This document shows positions 16,434-25,258 of a DNA stretch of 64,000 bases, in pieces; positions within the stretch are counted from its first letter, which is position 1; the number at the start of each line of letters is the position of its first letter. The stretch covers positions 62,001 to 126,000 of the forward strand of contig NZ_BDBD01000002.1 in NCBI RefSeq assembly GCF_001612805.1. Direction: 5' to 3'. The notes below the pieces were generated by a model. The model was not told the DNA's origin and did no database searches. It saw only the letters and a program-made list of their open reading frames with translations. The translations under genes were made by a program, and so were the position numbers. This DNA comes from Nocardia coubleae NBRC 108252 (GTDB lineage: Bacteria; Actinomycetota; Actinomycetes; Mycobacteriales; Mycobacteriaceae).

Positions 16434-17168
16434 GATGGACTGCGGCAGAAGGCGCATGACGAAGAAGGCCAGCGCTAGGCGGCCGGGGACGGCGACTCGG
16501 GTGGCGCCCTTGTTCAGGGCGCGGACGACGGCGTCGGCGACCTGGTCGGGGGTGCTGGCCATGGGCGCGGGGTCCATGCCCTCGGTCATGCGGCCGATGA
16601 CGAAACCCGATCGGACCAAAAGCAACTGGACGCCCGTGCCGTGGAGGGCGTCACCGAGACCGCTGGCGAACCCGTCCAGGCCCGCTTTCGCCGAACCGTA
16701 GACGTAGTTCGCCCGCCGGACCCGTACGCCCGCGATGGAGCTGAAGACGACGATCTGGCCACTGCCCTGTGCGCGCAGCAGATTCGCGAGGGTGGTGAGG
16801 ACGCTGACCTGGGCGACGTAGTCGGTGTGTACGACGGCGACGGCGTGGTCGGGGTCGTGTTCGGCGCGGGCCTGGTCGCCGAGAACGCCGAAAGCCAGGA
16901 CGGCCGTGCCGATGCCACCGTGTTCGGCGGCGATCTTCTCGAGCAGCGTGGCGTGCGTCGCGGTGTCGTCGGCGTCGAATTCGACCGTGTGCACCGCGGT
17001 CGCCCCGGCTGCGCGCACCTGCTCGGCTTCGGCGGCCAGCGCGTCGGAGCGGCGGGCGGCGAGGATCACCACCCGGCCCGGCGCCAGCCTGCGCGCGACT
17101 TCCAGCCCGATCTCACTGCGCCCACCCAAGACCAGAACCGGCCCCTGGTTCGCCTGCTGCTTACCCAT
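16413..17168 (-). CDS. Short-chain dehydrogenase, Rv2073c / DprE2-like
   Basis: This is a 251-residue SDR with the nucleotide-binding start VLVLGGRSEIGLEVARRLA, AVLAFGVLGDQ, the catalytic Ser in IVVFSSIAGVRVRRA and YVYGSAKAGLDGFA as the YxxxK pair. The GGRSEIG variant of the Gly motif and the C-terminal FVMRLLPQSIWRRMPR are typical of decaprenylphosphoryl-2-keto-ribose reductase relatives. M. tuberculosis has the same type of gene (Rv2073c) immediately before cobL, so the order is inherited and need not mean a B12 role. A link to cell-wall arabinan precursor reduction is plausible, since paralogs with that role exist elsewhere in these genomes. Confidence 0.84.
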   Translation of the reverse strand: MGKQQANQGPVLVLGGRSEIGLEVARRLAPGRVVILAARRSDALAAEAEQVRAAGATAVHTVEFDADDTATHATLLEKIAAEHGGIGTAVLAFGVLGDQARAEHDPDHAVAVVHTDYVAQVSVLTTLANLLRAQGSGQIVVFSSIAGVRVRRANYVYGSAKAGLDGFASGLGDALHGTGVQLLLVRSGFVIGRMTEGMDPAPMASTPDQVADAVVRALNKGATRVAVPGRLALAFFVMRLLPQSIWRRMPR

Positions 17169-17290
17169 ACGCCCAGTCTGTCATCCCGGATCACTGCCGC
17201 CACCGGGCCGCCCCGCGATCATGAAGCGCGAGCGGCCGAGCCACACCGGGACCCCGGCGTTCGAACACGCGGTGTGACACCGACTGTTGC

Positions 17291-17427
17291 CGAACAGCCA
17301 GGTGTCGCACGACAGCCACGCGGCTGCGACACCCGACAACTGACCGAACAACAGGGTCCCGCGTGACAGCCACGCGGCTGCGACACCGACAGCCGACCCG
17401 AACAGCCGGGTCCCGCGCGACAGTCCG
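17291..17427. repeat. 54-base tandem repeat, 2.5 copies
   Basis: Units at 17291-17344 and 17345-17398 and a half unit from 17399 share CGAACA..CAGGGTCCCGCG, GACAGCCACGCGGCTGCGAC and ACCGACAGCCGACC with few changes. It fills much of the 387-base gap between the reductase and the F420-type gene, which otherwise holds no supported gene. The period is divisible by three, so an open frame on the minus strand passes through it without being a real gene. Confidence 0.82.
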
Positions 17428-17555
17428 CTCGAGCGGCAGGCCCGCGAACGCCCCTGCAACCCGCTCGGCGCTGCCTGAGCTCGGCCGGTCGGCTGCCGCT
17501 GTGGGTGTAGCGCCCGCCGACCGGGCGCGCGTGGTGACGGACTAGCGTCGAGCAC

Positions 17556-17954
17556 ATGCCCACCGCGACCACACAGCTCTCCCCTGCCGCCCTCGCGTTC
17601 GTCGCCGAGCGGCACCTGGCCACCCTCACCACCCTGCGGGCGGACGGCACACCGCATGTCGTCGCCGTCGGGTTCACCTGGGACGCGGACAGCGGCATCG
17701 CGCGGGTGATCACCGATGGCGCGTCGGTGAAGGCCCGTAATGCCGCGCGGGGTGGGTACGCGGCCGTCAGCCAGGTCGACGGCGCGCGGTGGCTCACCCT
17801 CGAGGGGCCGGCCACCGTGCTGACCGACGCCGACGACGTCGCCGAGGCCGTGCGCCGCTACACCGAGCGCTACCGTGTGCCGCGCGAGAATCCGACGCGG
17901 GTGGTCGTCGCGATCCAGGTGCGCCGGGTGCTGTCGTCGAGCACGCTCAAATAG
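17556..17954 (+). CDS. F420-dependent flavin/biliverdin reductase-type protein (Rv2074-like)
   Basis: The 132-residue split-barrel protein of the PPOX/FDOR-B class begins [36 protein letters not shown], with [30 protein letters not shown] in the middle. Its mycobacterial counterpart Rv2074 binds F420 and reduces biliverdin. The neighbouring cobL and Rv2073c-like genes match the mycobacterial order, which supports orthology. It starts at ATG 17556 with a weak ribosome site. It converges with the Xaa-Pro peptidase gene after 11 bases. Confidence 0.87.
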   Translation: MPTATTQLSPAALAFVAERHLATLTTLRADGTPHVVAVGFTWDADSGIARVITDGASVKARNAARGGYAAVSQVDGARWLTLEGPATVLTDADDVAEAVRRYTERYRVPRENPTRVVVAIQVRRVLSSSTLK

Positions 17955-17965
17955 CTTGTGGCCGT

Positions 17966-19093
17966 TTACAACACGGTCAGGCCGTGCGGGCGCTGGTTCA
18001 TGGACTCGACGCCGTCCTCGGTGACGACCACGATGTCCTCGATGCGCGCGCCCCACTGCCCGGGGAAGTAGATGCCCGGTTCGATGCTGAACGCCATGCC
18101 CGGTTCGAGTACCAGGTCGTTGCCCGCCACGATGTAGGGCTCCTCGTGCACCGACAAGCCGATGCCGTGCCCGGTGCGATGCACGAACGCATCGCCCAGA
18201 CCCGCGTCGGCCAGCACGGTGCGGGCGGCGGCGTCGATGGATTCGGCGGTGACCCCGGGTCGCACGGCGGCCACCGCCGCCGCCTGCGCCGCCTCGAGCA
18301 ACGCCATCCGCTCGGCGACCTGCTTCCGCGGCTCGCCGAGCACATAGGTGCGGGTGGAATCGGAGTAGTAGCCGGGCGTCACCGGTCCGCCGATATCGAT
18401 CACCACCACGTCGCCCTGCTCGATGACACGGTCGGAGAAGAGGTGGTGTGGGATGGCACCGTTCGGGCCGCTACCGACGATGACGAACTCCGCCTCGGTG
18501 TGCCCCTCCTCGACGATCGCCGCCTCGATGTCGGCATACACCTCGGCCTCGGTGCGGCCCGCCCGCAGGAACTCGCCCATCCGGGCGTGCACGCGGTCGA
18601 TCGCGGCGCCCGCACGGCGTAAGGCGTCGATCTCGGCCTCGTCCTTGATCATCCGCGACTGGCGCAGCACGGGAGTGGCCGAGGACGGCAGTCCCGTGGT
18701 CTGCTCGGCCAGCGGAATCAGGTGCAGGGCGGGCATGGCGTCGGCGACGGCGATGCGTGAACCGGCGTGCAGGGTGGAACGAACGAGCTGGTACGGGTCG
18801 ACGCCGTCGACCCAGTCGAGGATCCGCAGACCGAGTTCCCCGGCCGCCGAGCCGTCGAGCGCGGCGAGTTCGAGCTTCGGCACGATGATCGACGGTGTCG
18901 CGCCGTCGGCGGTGATCACCAGGCAGGTGAGCCGTTCGAACGATTCGGCATCGGAACCGACGAGGTACCGCAGGTCGGGGCCGGGGGTGATGAGCAGGGC
19001 GTCCAGATGCGCCGCCCGCATCAATTCCACCGCCCGCTCCAGCCGCTGACCGTAGACATCCGCCGCGAACCTGGCATTCGTGTGCGCGCTCAT
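17966..19093 (-). CDS. pepQ: Xaa-Pro dipeptidase / aminopeptidase (M24 family, Rv2089c-like)
   Basis: This 375-residue pita-bread metallopeptidase cleaves Xaa-Pro bonds in the cytoplasm. The creatinase-like N-terminal domain is at 1-130; the catalytic domain follows. Dinuclear metal ligands are visible: the Asp of [10 protein letters not shown], the Asp of [12 protein letters not shown], the His of [18 protein letters not shown], the Glu of [13 protein letters not shown] and the Glu of [16 protein letters not shown] at 19093 was chosen over a start 26 codons earlier because [20 protein letters not shown] fits the family. It is divergent from the 5'-3' exonuclease gene, as in mycobacteria. Confidence 0.91.
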   Translation of the reverse strand: MSAHTNARFAADVYGQRLERAVELMRAAHLDALLITPGPDLRYLVGSDAESFERLTCLVITADGATPSIIVPKLELAALDGSAAGELGLRILDWVDGVDPYQLVRSTLHAGSRIAVADAMPALHLIPLAEQTTGLPSSATPVLRQSRMIKDEAEIDALRRAGAAIDRVHARMGEFLRAGRTEAEVYADIEAAIVEEGHTEAEFVIVGSGPNGAIPHHLFSDRVIEQGDVVVIDIGGPVTPGYYSDSTRTYVLGEPRKQVAERMALLEAAQAAAVAAVRPGVTAESIDAAARTVLADAGLGDAFVHRTGHGIGLSVHEEPYIVAGNDLVLEPGMAFSIEPGIYFPGQWGARIEDIVVVTEDGVESMNQRPHGLTVL

Positions 19094-19243
19094 AGTCTCC
19101 GACGTTACCCGCCGCGCCGCGTGACACACAGATTCGCCCGGACGACGTGCGATCTCGGGCGAACGCACCACACAGCCGCCGCGCGACGGCCGATGCGGTG
19201 CCGATGGTGCTCACCTGTCGGAGCCACAAGGCACAATCACCGG

Positions 19244-20218
19244 GTGACCGTTGCCGAGAGCACCCGTGGACCCCTGTTGATTCTCGACGGCGCCAGCCTC
19301 TGGTTCCGCGCCTACTACGCGATCCCCGACAAGCTGCGCGGCGCCGACGGCCGCTCGGTGAACGCGGTGCGCGGCTTCACCGACATGGTCGCCTCGCTGA
19401 TCACCAAACACCGGCCGAGCAGGCTCGTCGTCGGGCTGGACCTGGACTGGCGCCCGCCGTTCCGGGTGGCGCTCGTGCCGTCGTACAAGGCGCACCGCCT
19501 CGACACCAGCAGCACGGCGGCGCCCGGCGCCGAGGAGGTTCCCGACACCCTCACCCCGCAGGTGCCGATGATCCTGGACGTGCTCGCGGCGGCCGGGATC
19601 GCCACCGGCGGCGCCGAGGGGCTCGAAGCCGACGACGTCCTCGGCACTCTCGCCCACCGCGAGCGCACCGATTCCGTGGTGGTCGTCAGCGGCGACCGCG
19701 ACCTGCTGCAACTGGTCCGCGACGACCCGGCACCGCCGGTGCGGGTGCTCTACGCGGGCCGTGGCCTGGCCAAGGCCGAGCTGTACGGGCCCGCCGAGGT
19801 GTCCGCGAAATACGGTGTGCCCGTGGTCAACGCGGGGCCCGCCTACGCCGATATGGCCACCTTGCGTGGCGACGCCTCCGACGGGTTGCCGGGGGTGGCG
19901 GGCATCGGCGACAAATCCGCCGCCCAGCTCATCTCCCGGTTCGGCTCCCTCGACGCCCTGATGGCCGCCGTCGACGATCCCGCTTCCGATCTCGCCAAGG
20001 GCGTACGGGCCAAACTCGTTGCCGCACAGGACTATCTGAAGGCCGCTGCACCGGTGGTCCGGGTGGTCTGCGATGCCGATGTCGAGCTGTCGGGGCCCGA
20101 CGCCCTGCCCTCGGTTCCCGCCGACCCGGAGCGGCTGCGCGAACTCGCGGCCGCCTACAACGCCGAGAGCCCGATCACCCGGCTGATCACGGCGCTGGCC
20201 GCCGCGCACACAGCGTGA
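19244..20218 (+). CDS. 5'-3' exonuclease / flap-endonuclease domain protein (Rv2090-like)
   Basis: This 324-residue protein is a free-standing version of the 5' nuclease domain of DNA polymerase I. Metal-binding acidic residues are seen in [16 protein letters not shown], the Asp pair of [26 protein letters not shown] and [24 protein letters not shown]; the last also forms the helix-3-turn-helix. No polymerase domain follows, and the true polA lies elsewhere. GTG at 19244 gives the family length. It probably removes RNA primers or flaps alongside PolA. A strong hairpin ends the unit. Confidence 0.9.
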   Translation: MTVAESTRGPLLILDGASLWFRAYYAIPDKLRGADGRSVNAVRGFTDMVASLITKHRPSRLVVGLDLDWRPPFRVALVPSYKAHRLDTSSTAAPGAEEVPDTLTPQVPMILDVLAAAGIATGGAEGLEADDVLGTLAHRERTDSVVVVSGDRDLLQLVRDDPAPPVRVLYAGRGLAKAELYGPAEVSAKYGVPVVNAGPAYADMATLRGDASDGLPGVAGIGDKSAAQLISRFGSLDALMAAVDDPASDLAKGVRAKLVAAQDYLKAAAPVVRVVCDADVELSGPDALPSVPADPERLRELAAAYNAESPITRLITALAAAHTA

Positions 20219-20224
20219 ACGACG

Positions 20225-20257
20225 CCGGGCCGCCCGCATGCAGTGCGGGCGGCCCGG
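20225..20257. terminator. Hairpin between convergent exonuclease and DUF4333 genes
   Basis: CCGGGCCGCCCGCA (20225-20238), loop TGCAG, TGCGGGCGGCCCGG (20244-20257) form a perfect 14-pair stem. It sits between convergent genes and lacks a T-run, so it probably serves both strands as a loop-dependent terminator. Confidence 0.78.
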
Positions 20258-20297
20258 AAACCACCTGGCGGTAGGCTGAAAACCGCGGTACGACAGC

Positions 20298-21056
20298 CTA
20301 GTTGGGGCGGCCGACCTCGTAGGTGCCGTCTTCCTTCGTGATCTTCACGGTGACCTTCTTGTCCTCACCGCTGACCTTCAGGTCACAGGTGAAGGTCGCG
20401 TCGACCTCGACCTTCTGACCCGACGGGCACGACACATCGGAGACATCCGCGATGCCGTAGGAGCCGGTGAGCACCGAGGAGACACCGTCCTGCACCGCCG
20501 ACTGGTCGAGCTCGTCGGCCGAGAACACGACGAGCAGCAGGCCGACCACGGCGGCGATCACCAGCACGCCGGCCACGACGAGGCCGATGATCAGGCCCTT
20601 GCCCTTACCCTTGCCCCCGGGACCCTGCTGCGGCTGCTGACCCCACTGCTGCTGCGGCTGCTGGCCCCACTGCTGGGCGCCTGCGGGCTGCTGCGCGTTC
20701 CAGTCCTGCGGCGGCGGCTGGGTCTGTCCCCACTGCTGCTGCGGACCCGTCGGCTGCTGCGGCTGCGGCTGGCCCCACTGCTGCGGCTGCTGGGGTTGCT
20801 GCGGCTGACCCCACTGCTGCTGCGGTTGCTGCGGCTGCTGGGGCTGGCCCCACTGCTGCTGCGGTTGCTGTCCGGCGTTGGGGTCACCCCACTGCTGGGT
20901 CGGCTGGGCGCCCTGGGGCGGCTGCTGCGGCGGCTGTGCCGCACCACCCCAGTGCTGGGTGGGACCGGCGCCACCGGCCCCCTGCTGACCCCCCCAGTGC
21001 TGGGTGGGATCGTTGCTCCCCTCCCCTGGGCCGTTCGGTCCGTACGGGCCGCTCAT
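20298..21056 (-). CDS. DUF4333 membrane protein with Gln/Trp/Pro-rich repeats (Rv2091c-like)
   Basis: This 252-residue protein has a long N-terminal cytoplasmic region (about 1-145) built of QQWGQPQQPQ-type repeats and four or more QHWGG/QQWGD motifs. A basic GKGKGKG stretch and one transmembrane segment, LIIGLVVAGVLVIAAVVGLLLVVF, come next. The C-terminal DUF4333 domain is outside the membrane and contains two Cys in DVSCPSGQKVEV and ATFTCDLKV that may form a disulfide. Function is unknown. Start is ATG 21056; the open frame beyond is not used. It lies 88 bases downstream of helY and is conserved at this position in mycobacteria. Confidence 0.87.
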   Translation of the reverse strand: MSGPYGPNGPGEGSNDPTQHWGGQQGAGGAGPTQHWGGAAQPPQQPPQGAQPTQQWGDPNAGQQPQQQWGQPQQPQQPQQQWGQPQQPQQPQQWGQPQPQQPTGPQQQWGQTQPPPQDWNAQQPAGAQQWGQQPQQQWGQQPQQGPGGKGKGKGLIIGLVVAGVLVIAAVVGLLLVVFSADELDQSAVQDGVSSVLTGSYGIADVSDVSCPSGQKVEVDATFTCDLKVSGEDKKVTVKITKEDGTYEVGRPN

Positions 21057-21144
21057 CCACTCGCCTCCACTCGCATAGTTGTACACACGGTAGCCCCCCG
21101 CGCCAGGCCGGCTACGCCAGGAAATCAAATCACAGACGAAACAT

Positions 21145-23847
21145 CTACGCGGCGTCCACCGCGACGACACCCCGTCGGACGGCACGCACGGCTTTGGCCG
21201 CGGTGCTCGCGATCTCGGTGTCGTCGGCGGTGTTGTGGATCTGGTCGAGCAGGTCGATCACCTGCCTGCACCAGCGCACGAAGTCGCCCGCCGACATCAC
21301 GCTGCTCTGATCGCCGCTGGCCAGCAACGCCTCGGCCAACGCGTCACCGCGCGCCCACTTGTACACGCCGTTCACGAATCCGAGGTCGGGTTCGCGGGTG
21401 GGCGGCAGCTTGTGCCTCGCCTCGTCGGCACGCAACTGCCCCCACACCTCGATGGTCGCGGCGACCGCACGCCGGATGGGGTCGGTCGGGCCGTGCGCGG
21501 TGAGCAAGCCGGACTCCTGCCGCGATTCGTACACCAGCGCGGACACCACTCCGGCGAGCTCGGCCGGACCGAGTCCGCGCCACAGCCCCTGCCGCAGGCA
21601 TTCCGCGACGACCAGGTCGCTTTCGGCGTAGATGCGGGCCAGCCGCCTGCCGTCGGGCGTCACTTCACCGTGCTCGACGAAACCGCGTTCCTCGAGCAGG
21701 CCGACGATGCGGTCGAAGGTGCGCGCGAGGGAATTCGTCGTCGCGGCAACCTTCTGGCGCATCGACTCGGTCTCGCGGGCCAGCCGCGCGTAGCGCTCAC
21801 CGATGCGGCTGAGCTGTTCGCGGTCGGGCCTGCTGTGCGCGGGGTGGGCGCGCAGGCTGCGGCGCAGGGTGGCCAGCTGACGGTCCTCGCCCGCGCGGGC
21901 GTGATCGTTGCGCCTGCGCCTGCCACGGCCGGGCGCCGAGATGCCGGTTCCGCGCAGCGCCGAGGCGAGGTCGCGGCGGATGCGGGCGGTGCGGTGGTCG
22001 ACCCGGCGCGGCAACCGCATGTGCCCGAGGGGTTCGGCGGGGACCGGGAAGTCGGCGGCGGAAATCCTTCCGGCCCAATGGTCTTCGGTCAACACCAGGG
22101 GTCGTGGATCGCCGGGGGTCTGATCGGGTTCGAGGATCACCGCGAGCCCCGCACGCTTGCCCGACGGGATCGCGACCACATCGCCGCGCCGCAGTTCGAT
22201 CAGCGCGCGCACGGCGGCGCCGCGCCGGTCGGCCCGGCCCTGCTGCTGGATGTCGCGCTCGCGCTGCTTGATCCGGTCCCGCAGCGACAGGTACTCCATG
22301 AAGTCACCGTCGACGCCACCGAGCTGGCTCTCCAGCTTGCGCAACGCGCCCTGGTTCTTCTCGATACCGCGCACCAGCCCGACCACCGAGCGGTCGGCCT
22401 GGAACTGGGCGAAGGACCGTTCCAGCAGGTTGCGGGCATCTTCGGCGCCCATCCGGTCGATCAGGTTGATCGACATGTTGTAGCCGGGCCGGAAGGAACT
22501 GCGCAGCGGGTAGGTGCGGGTAGAAGCCAGACCGGCGACCGCGCTGGTGTCGACCTCCGGCTGCCACAGCACCACCGCGTGGCCTTCGACATCGATACCG
22601 CGCCTGCCCGCGCGACCGGTGAGCTGGGTGTACTCGCCGGGGGTGAGTTCGGCGTGCGTCTCGCCGTTGAACTTCACCAGGCGCTCGAGCACCACCGTGC
22701 GGGCGGGCATGTTGATGCCGAGGGCAAGGGTCTCGGTGGCGAACACGGCCCGCACGAGGCCCTTGACGAACAGTTCCTCCACCGTGTGCCGGAAGGCGGG
22801 CAGCATGCCCGCGTGGTGGGCGGCGAGCCCGCGCTGCAGCGCCTCGCGCCATTCCCAGTACCCGAGCACCTCGAGATCGGCCTTGGGCAGGTCGCCGGTG
22901 TGTTTCTCGATGATCTCGTCGACGACCTCGGCGTCGCCCGGCCTGCTCAGATCGAGCCGGGCACGCAGGCACTGGGCCAGCGCGCCGTCGCAGCCTGCCC
23001 GGCTGAAGATGAAGGTGATGGCGGGCAGCAGCCCTTCCTCGTCGAGGCGGGCCAGCACCTCCGGGCGCGGCAACGGCCGGAAATTGCCACGGGCGCCGCG
23101 GCCGCGCGGACCGCCGTACCCGTGCATGCGGTCACTGGCCTCGCGCTGCCGGATGAACCGGACCAGGTCCTCGTCGACGACGACCTTCTGATCGCTGGAT
23201 TTCGTATCGAACAGGTCGAACATCCGCCTGCCGACCATCACGTGCTGCCACAGCGGCACCGGCCGCGTCTCGTCGACCACCACCGCGGTGTCGCCGCGCA
23301 CGGTCTCCATCCACGCGCCGAACTCCTCGGCGTTCGACACCGTCGCCGACAGGCTGACCAGCCGCACATCGGGCGACAGATGCAGGATCACTTCCTCCCA
23401 CACCGCGCCGCGGAACCGGTCGGCCAGGTAGTGCACCTCGTCCATGACGACGTACGACAGTCCGCGCAGCGCGTCGGAGGAGGCGTAGAGCATGTTGCGC
23501 AGCACCTCGGTGGTCATCACGACCACGGGCGCGTCGGGGTTGATGGACTGGTCGCCGGTGAGCAGGCCGACGCTGTCGCGACCGTAGCGGGCGGTGAGGT
23601 CGGCGAACTTCTGGTTCGAGAGCGCCTTGATCGGCGTGGTGTAGAAGCACTTGCCGCCGGAGGCGAGCGCCAGGTGCACGGCGAACTCGCCGACGATGGT
23701 CTTACCCGCACCGGTGGGCGCGCAGACCAGCACGCTGTGCCCCTCTTCCAAGGCCTCGCACGCGGTGCGCTGGAAGGGGTCGAGGTCGAACGAGATTTCG
23801 CTGGCGAACTGCGCCAACTCGCTGGTCCGCGCGGGAGAATCGGTCAC
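21145..23847 (-). CDS. helY: Ski2/Mtr4-type DEAD/DEAH helicase HelY
   Basis: This is a 900-residue superfamily 2 RNA/DNA helicase. Motif I is CAPTGAGKT, motif II VMDEVHY, motif III LSATVSN, and motif VI YTQLTGRAGRRGID; NMPARTVVLERL is typical of the Ski2/Mtr4 group. The C-terminal 350 residues carry the DSHCT-type helical domain (LARTFDRIVGLLEERGFVEHG). Eukaryotic relatives feed RNA to the exosome; the role in actinobacteria is not known. A stretch around residues 640-700 is Arg-rich and less conserved. It starts three bases after the tatC stop, so tatA-tatC-helY are probably one transcript. Confidence 0.92.
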   Translation of the reverse strand: MTDSPARTSELAQFASEISFDLDPFQRTACEALEEGHSVLVCAPTGAGKTIVGEFAVHLALASGGKCFYTTPIKALSNQKFADLTARYGRDSVGLLTGDQSINPDAPVVVMTTEVLRNMLYASSDALRGLSYVVMDEVHYLADRFRGAVWEEVILHLSPDVRLVSLSATVSNAEEFGAWMETVRGDTAVVVDETRPVPLWQHVMVGRRMFDLFDTKSSDQKVVVDEDLVRFIRQREASDRMHGYGGPRGRGARGNFRPLPRPEVLARLDEEGLLPAITFIFSRAGCDGALAQCLRARLDLSRPGDAEVVDEIIEKHTGDLPKADLEVLGYWEWREALQRGLAAHHAGMLPAFRHTVEELFVKGLVRAVFATETLALGINMPARTVVLERLVKFNGETHAELTPGEYTQLTGRAGRRGIDVEGHAVVLWQPEVDTSAVAGLASTRTYPLRSSFRPGYNMSINLIDRMGAEDARNLLERSFAQFQADRSVVGLVRGIEKNQGALRKLESQLGGVDGDFMEYLSLRDRIKQRERDIQQQGRADRRGAAVRALIELRRGDVVAIPSGKRAGLAVILEPDQTPGDPRPLVLTEDHWAGRISAADFPVPAEPLGHMRLPRRVDHRTARIRRDLASALRGTGISAPGRGRRRRNDHARAGEDRQLATLRRSLRAHPAHSRPDREQLSRIGERYARLARETESMRQKVAATTNSLARTFDRIVGLLEERGFVEHGEVTPDGRRLARIYAESDLVVAECLRQGLWRGLGPAELAGVVSALVYESRQESGLLTAHGPTDPIRRAVAATIEVWGQLRADEARHKLPPTREPDLGFVNGVYKWARGDALAEALLASGDQSSVMSAGDFVRWCRQVIDLLDQIHNTADDTEIASTAAKAVRAVRRGVVAVDAA

Positions 23848-23850
23848 ATC

Positions 23851-24804
23851 TCAGAGCGTATCGGAGTAGTCCGACACCGGTCGCTCTGTTTTCCGTGCGT
23901 CCTCGACGGGTCCGCTCGGCGCGACCGGATCGGGGGTGCCGAGCGGTGACGCCTCGTCGTCGGACAGCCCGGCCAGGCCGTCGGCGGCCGCACGCCTGGC
24001 CCGGCGCGCGTCGTTGAACCGGGCGAACTGCACAGCCAGCTCGAACAGCACGGTCAGTGCCAGCGCGAGCGCGAGCATCGAGAACGGGTCCTGCGGGGTG
24101 ACGATCGCGGCGAAGACGAACAGGCCGAACACGATGCCGCGCCGCCACGCCTTGAGCTTCGCGTACGGCAGCACACCCACGAGGTTGAGCCCGATGACGA
24201 TCAGCGGCGTCTCGAAGCTGACACCGAAGATGATGAGCAGCTGGATGATGAACCCGAAGTACTGCGTACCGCTCAGCGCGGTGATCTGCACGTTGTCACC
24301 GATGGTGAGCAGGAACGACAGGGCGTGCGACACGACGACGTAGGCGAGCACGGCACCGGTGACGAACAGCACCGATCCCGCACCGACGAATCCGAAGGCG
24401 TACCGGCGTTCCTTGGCGTAGAGGCCGGGGGTGATGAACGCCCACAGCTGATACAGCCAGAACGGCGCGGCCAGCACCACACCGGCGGTGAAACCGACCT
24501 TCAGGCGGAGCATGAACTGTTCGAACGGCCCGGTCGCGAGCAGTCGGCAGGCGCCGTCGGGCGTGAGGGTGGCGCGGGCGGAAGCGGGCAGCTCACAGTA
24601 GGGGCCGCGCAGGATCTCGCCGAGGCTGTCGAGCCCGAACAGCGGGGTGGCGTACCAGAAGAAGCCGAGCAGGGTGGTGACCGCGATAGCGGCGAGGGCG
24701 AGCAGCAACCGGGTGCGCAGCTCCTGCAGGTGCTCGACCAACGACATGGTGCCGTCGGGATTCGTCCTGCGCTTGCTGCGCCGTGGATCGAACGGGATGC
24801 GCAT
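23851..24804 (-). CDS. tatC: Twin-arginine translocase subunit TatC
   Basis: TatC recognises twin-arginine signal peptides and, with TatA, exports folded proteins. The 317-residue protein has six predicted helices; the N-terminus [20 protein letters not shown] is the TatC signature and includes the conserved Glu used in signal-peptide binding. ATG at 24804 ([13 protein letters not shown]) is preferred over a TTG further up. A long, acidic C-terminal tail of about 50 residues follows the last helix, as in other mycolata. The gene stands between tatA and helY. Confidence 0.94.
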   Translation of the reverse strand: MRIPFDPRRSKRRTNPDGTMSLVEHLQELRTRLLLALAAIAVTTLLGFFWYATPLFGLDSLGEILRGPYCELPASARATLTPDGACRLLATGPFEQFMLRLKVGFTAGVVLAAPFWLYQLWAFITPGLYAKERRYAFGFVGAGSVLFVTGAVLAYVVVSHALSFLLTIGDNVQITALSGTQYFGFIIQLLIIFGVSFETPLIVIGLNLVGVLPYAKLKAWRRGIVFGLFVFAAIVTPQDPFSMLALALALTVLFELAVQFARFNDARRARRAAADGLAGLSDDEASPLGTPDPVAPSGPVEDARKTERPVSDYSDTL

Positions 24805-24899
24805 GGTTGGTGTGGCCTCTAACCCTCGGTTCGGCGGATGCTCGGCAAACAGCACGGCGCCCCGGAGCGGCCGCTACCGCCCCGGGGTGAATGCGTGGG

Positions 24900-25166
24900 T
24901 CAGAGCGTCTTGTGCTGCGGCTGCGGCTGCGCGACCGGAGTGGCCTGGACCTGCGGAGCCGAGGCGGGCAGCTGCTGCTGTGGCGCCGCATCGGTGGGCG
25001 CGGTGGTCGTGGCCGAGGACTCGGCCTGCATCTGCCCGACCTCGCTCTTGAAGATCCGCAGCGACCGGCCGAGACCGCGCGCCGCGTCCGGCAGCCGCTT
25101 CGCACCGAAGAGCAGGACGAACAGCAGCGCGATGATCAGCAGGTGCGACCAGCTGAACGTTCCCAT
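24900..25166 (-). CDS. tatA: Sec-independent translocase protein TatA
   Basis: The 88-residue protein has the usual TatA plan: a short N-terminus, the helix [23 protein letters not shown], then the amphipathic helix [17 protein letters not shown] with the FG hinge. The C-terminal half is Gln/Pro/Ala-rich. TatA forms the size-adjustable pore with TatC. Its ATG is preceded by GGAGGT. It is 95 bases upstream of tatC on the same strand. In mycobacteria it follows pafC directly; here a reductase gene is inserted between them. Confidence 0.94.
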   Translation of the reverse strand: MGTFSWSHLLIIALLFVLLFGAKRLPDAARGLGRSLRIFKSEVGQMQAESSATTTAPTDAAPQQQLPASAPQVQATPVAQPQPQHKTL

Positions 25167-25258
25167 TATGAGTTACCTCCAAAGACTGTGGTGATTACCG
25201 ATGCTACCTGTGCGCGGAGTTTCGTGGACCCGCGCCCGTGGAGGTGTTCGCCACCCGT

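Noticed and set aside
14840..16459. 539-codon plus-strand open frame opposite cobL
   Set aside because: Antisense to an intact cobL with SAM-binding motifs; no motifs or ribosome site of its own.
17181..18056. 291-codon minus-strand frame across the 54-base repeats and the F420-type gene
   Set aside because: Open only because the repeat period is divisible by three; most of it is antisense to a conserved gene.
21235..23949. 904-codon plus-strand frame opposite helY
   Set aside because: Exact antisense shadow of a helicase with all motifs; product is His/Gly/Val/Asp-rich with no domain.
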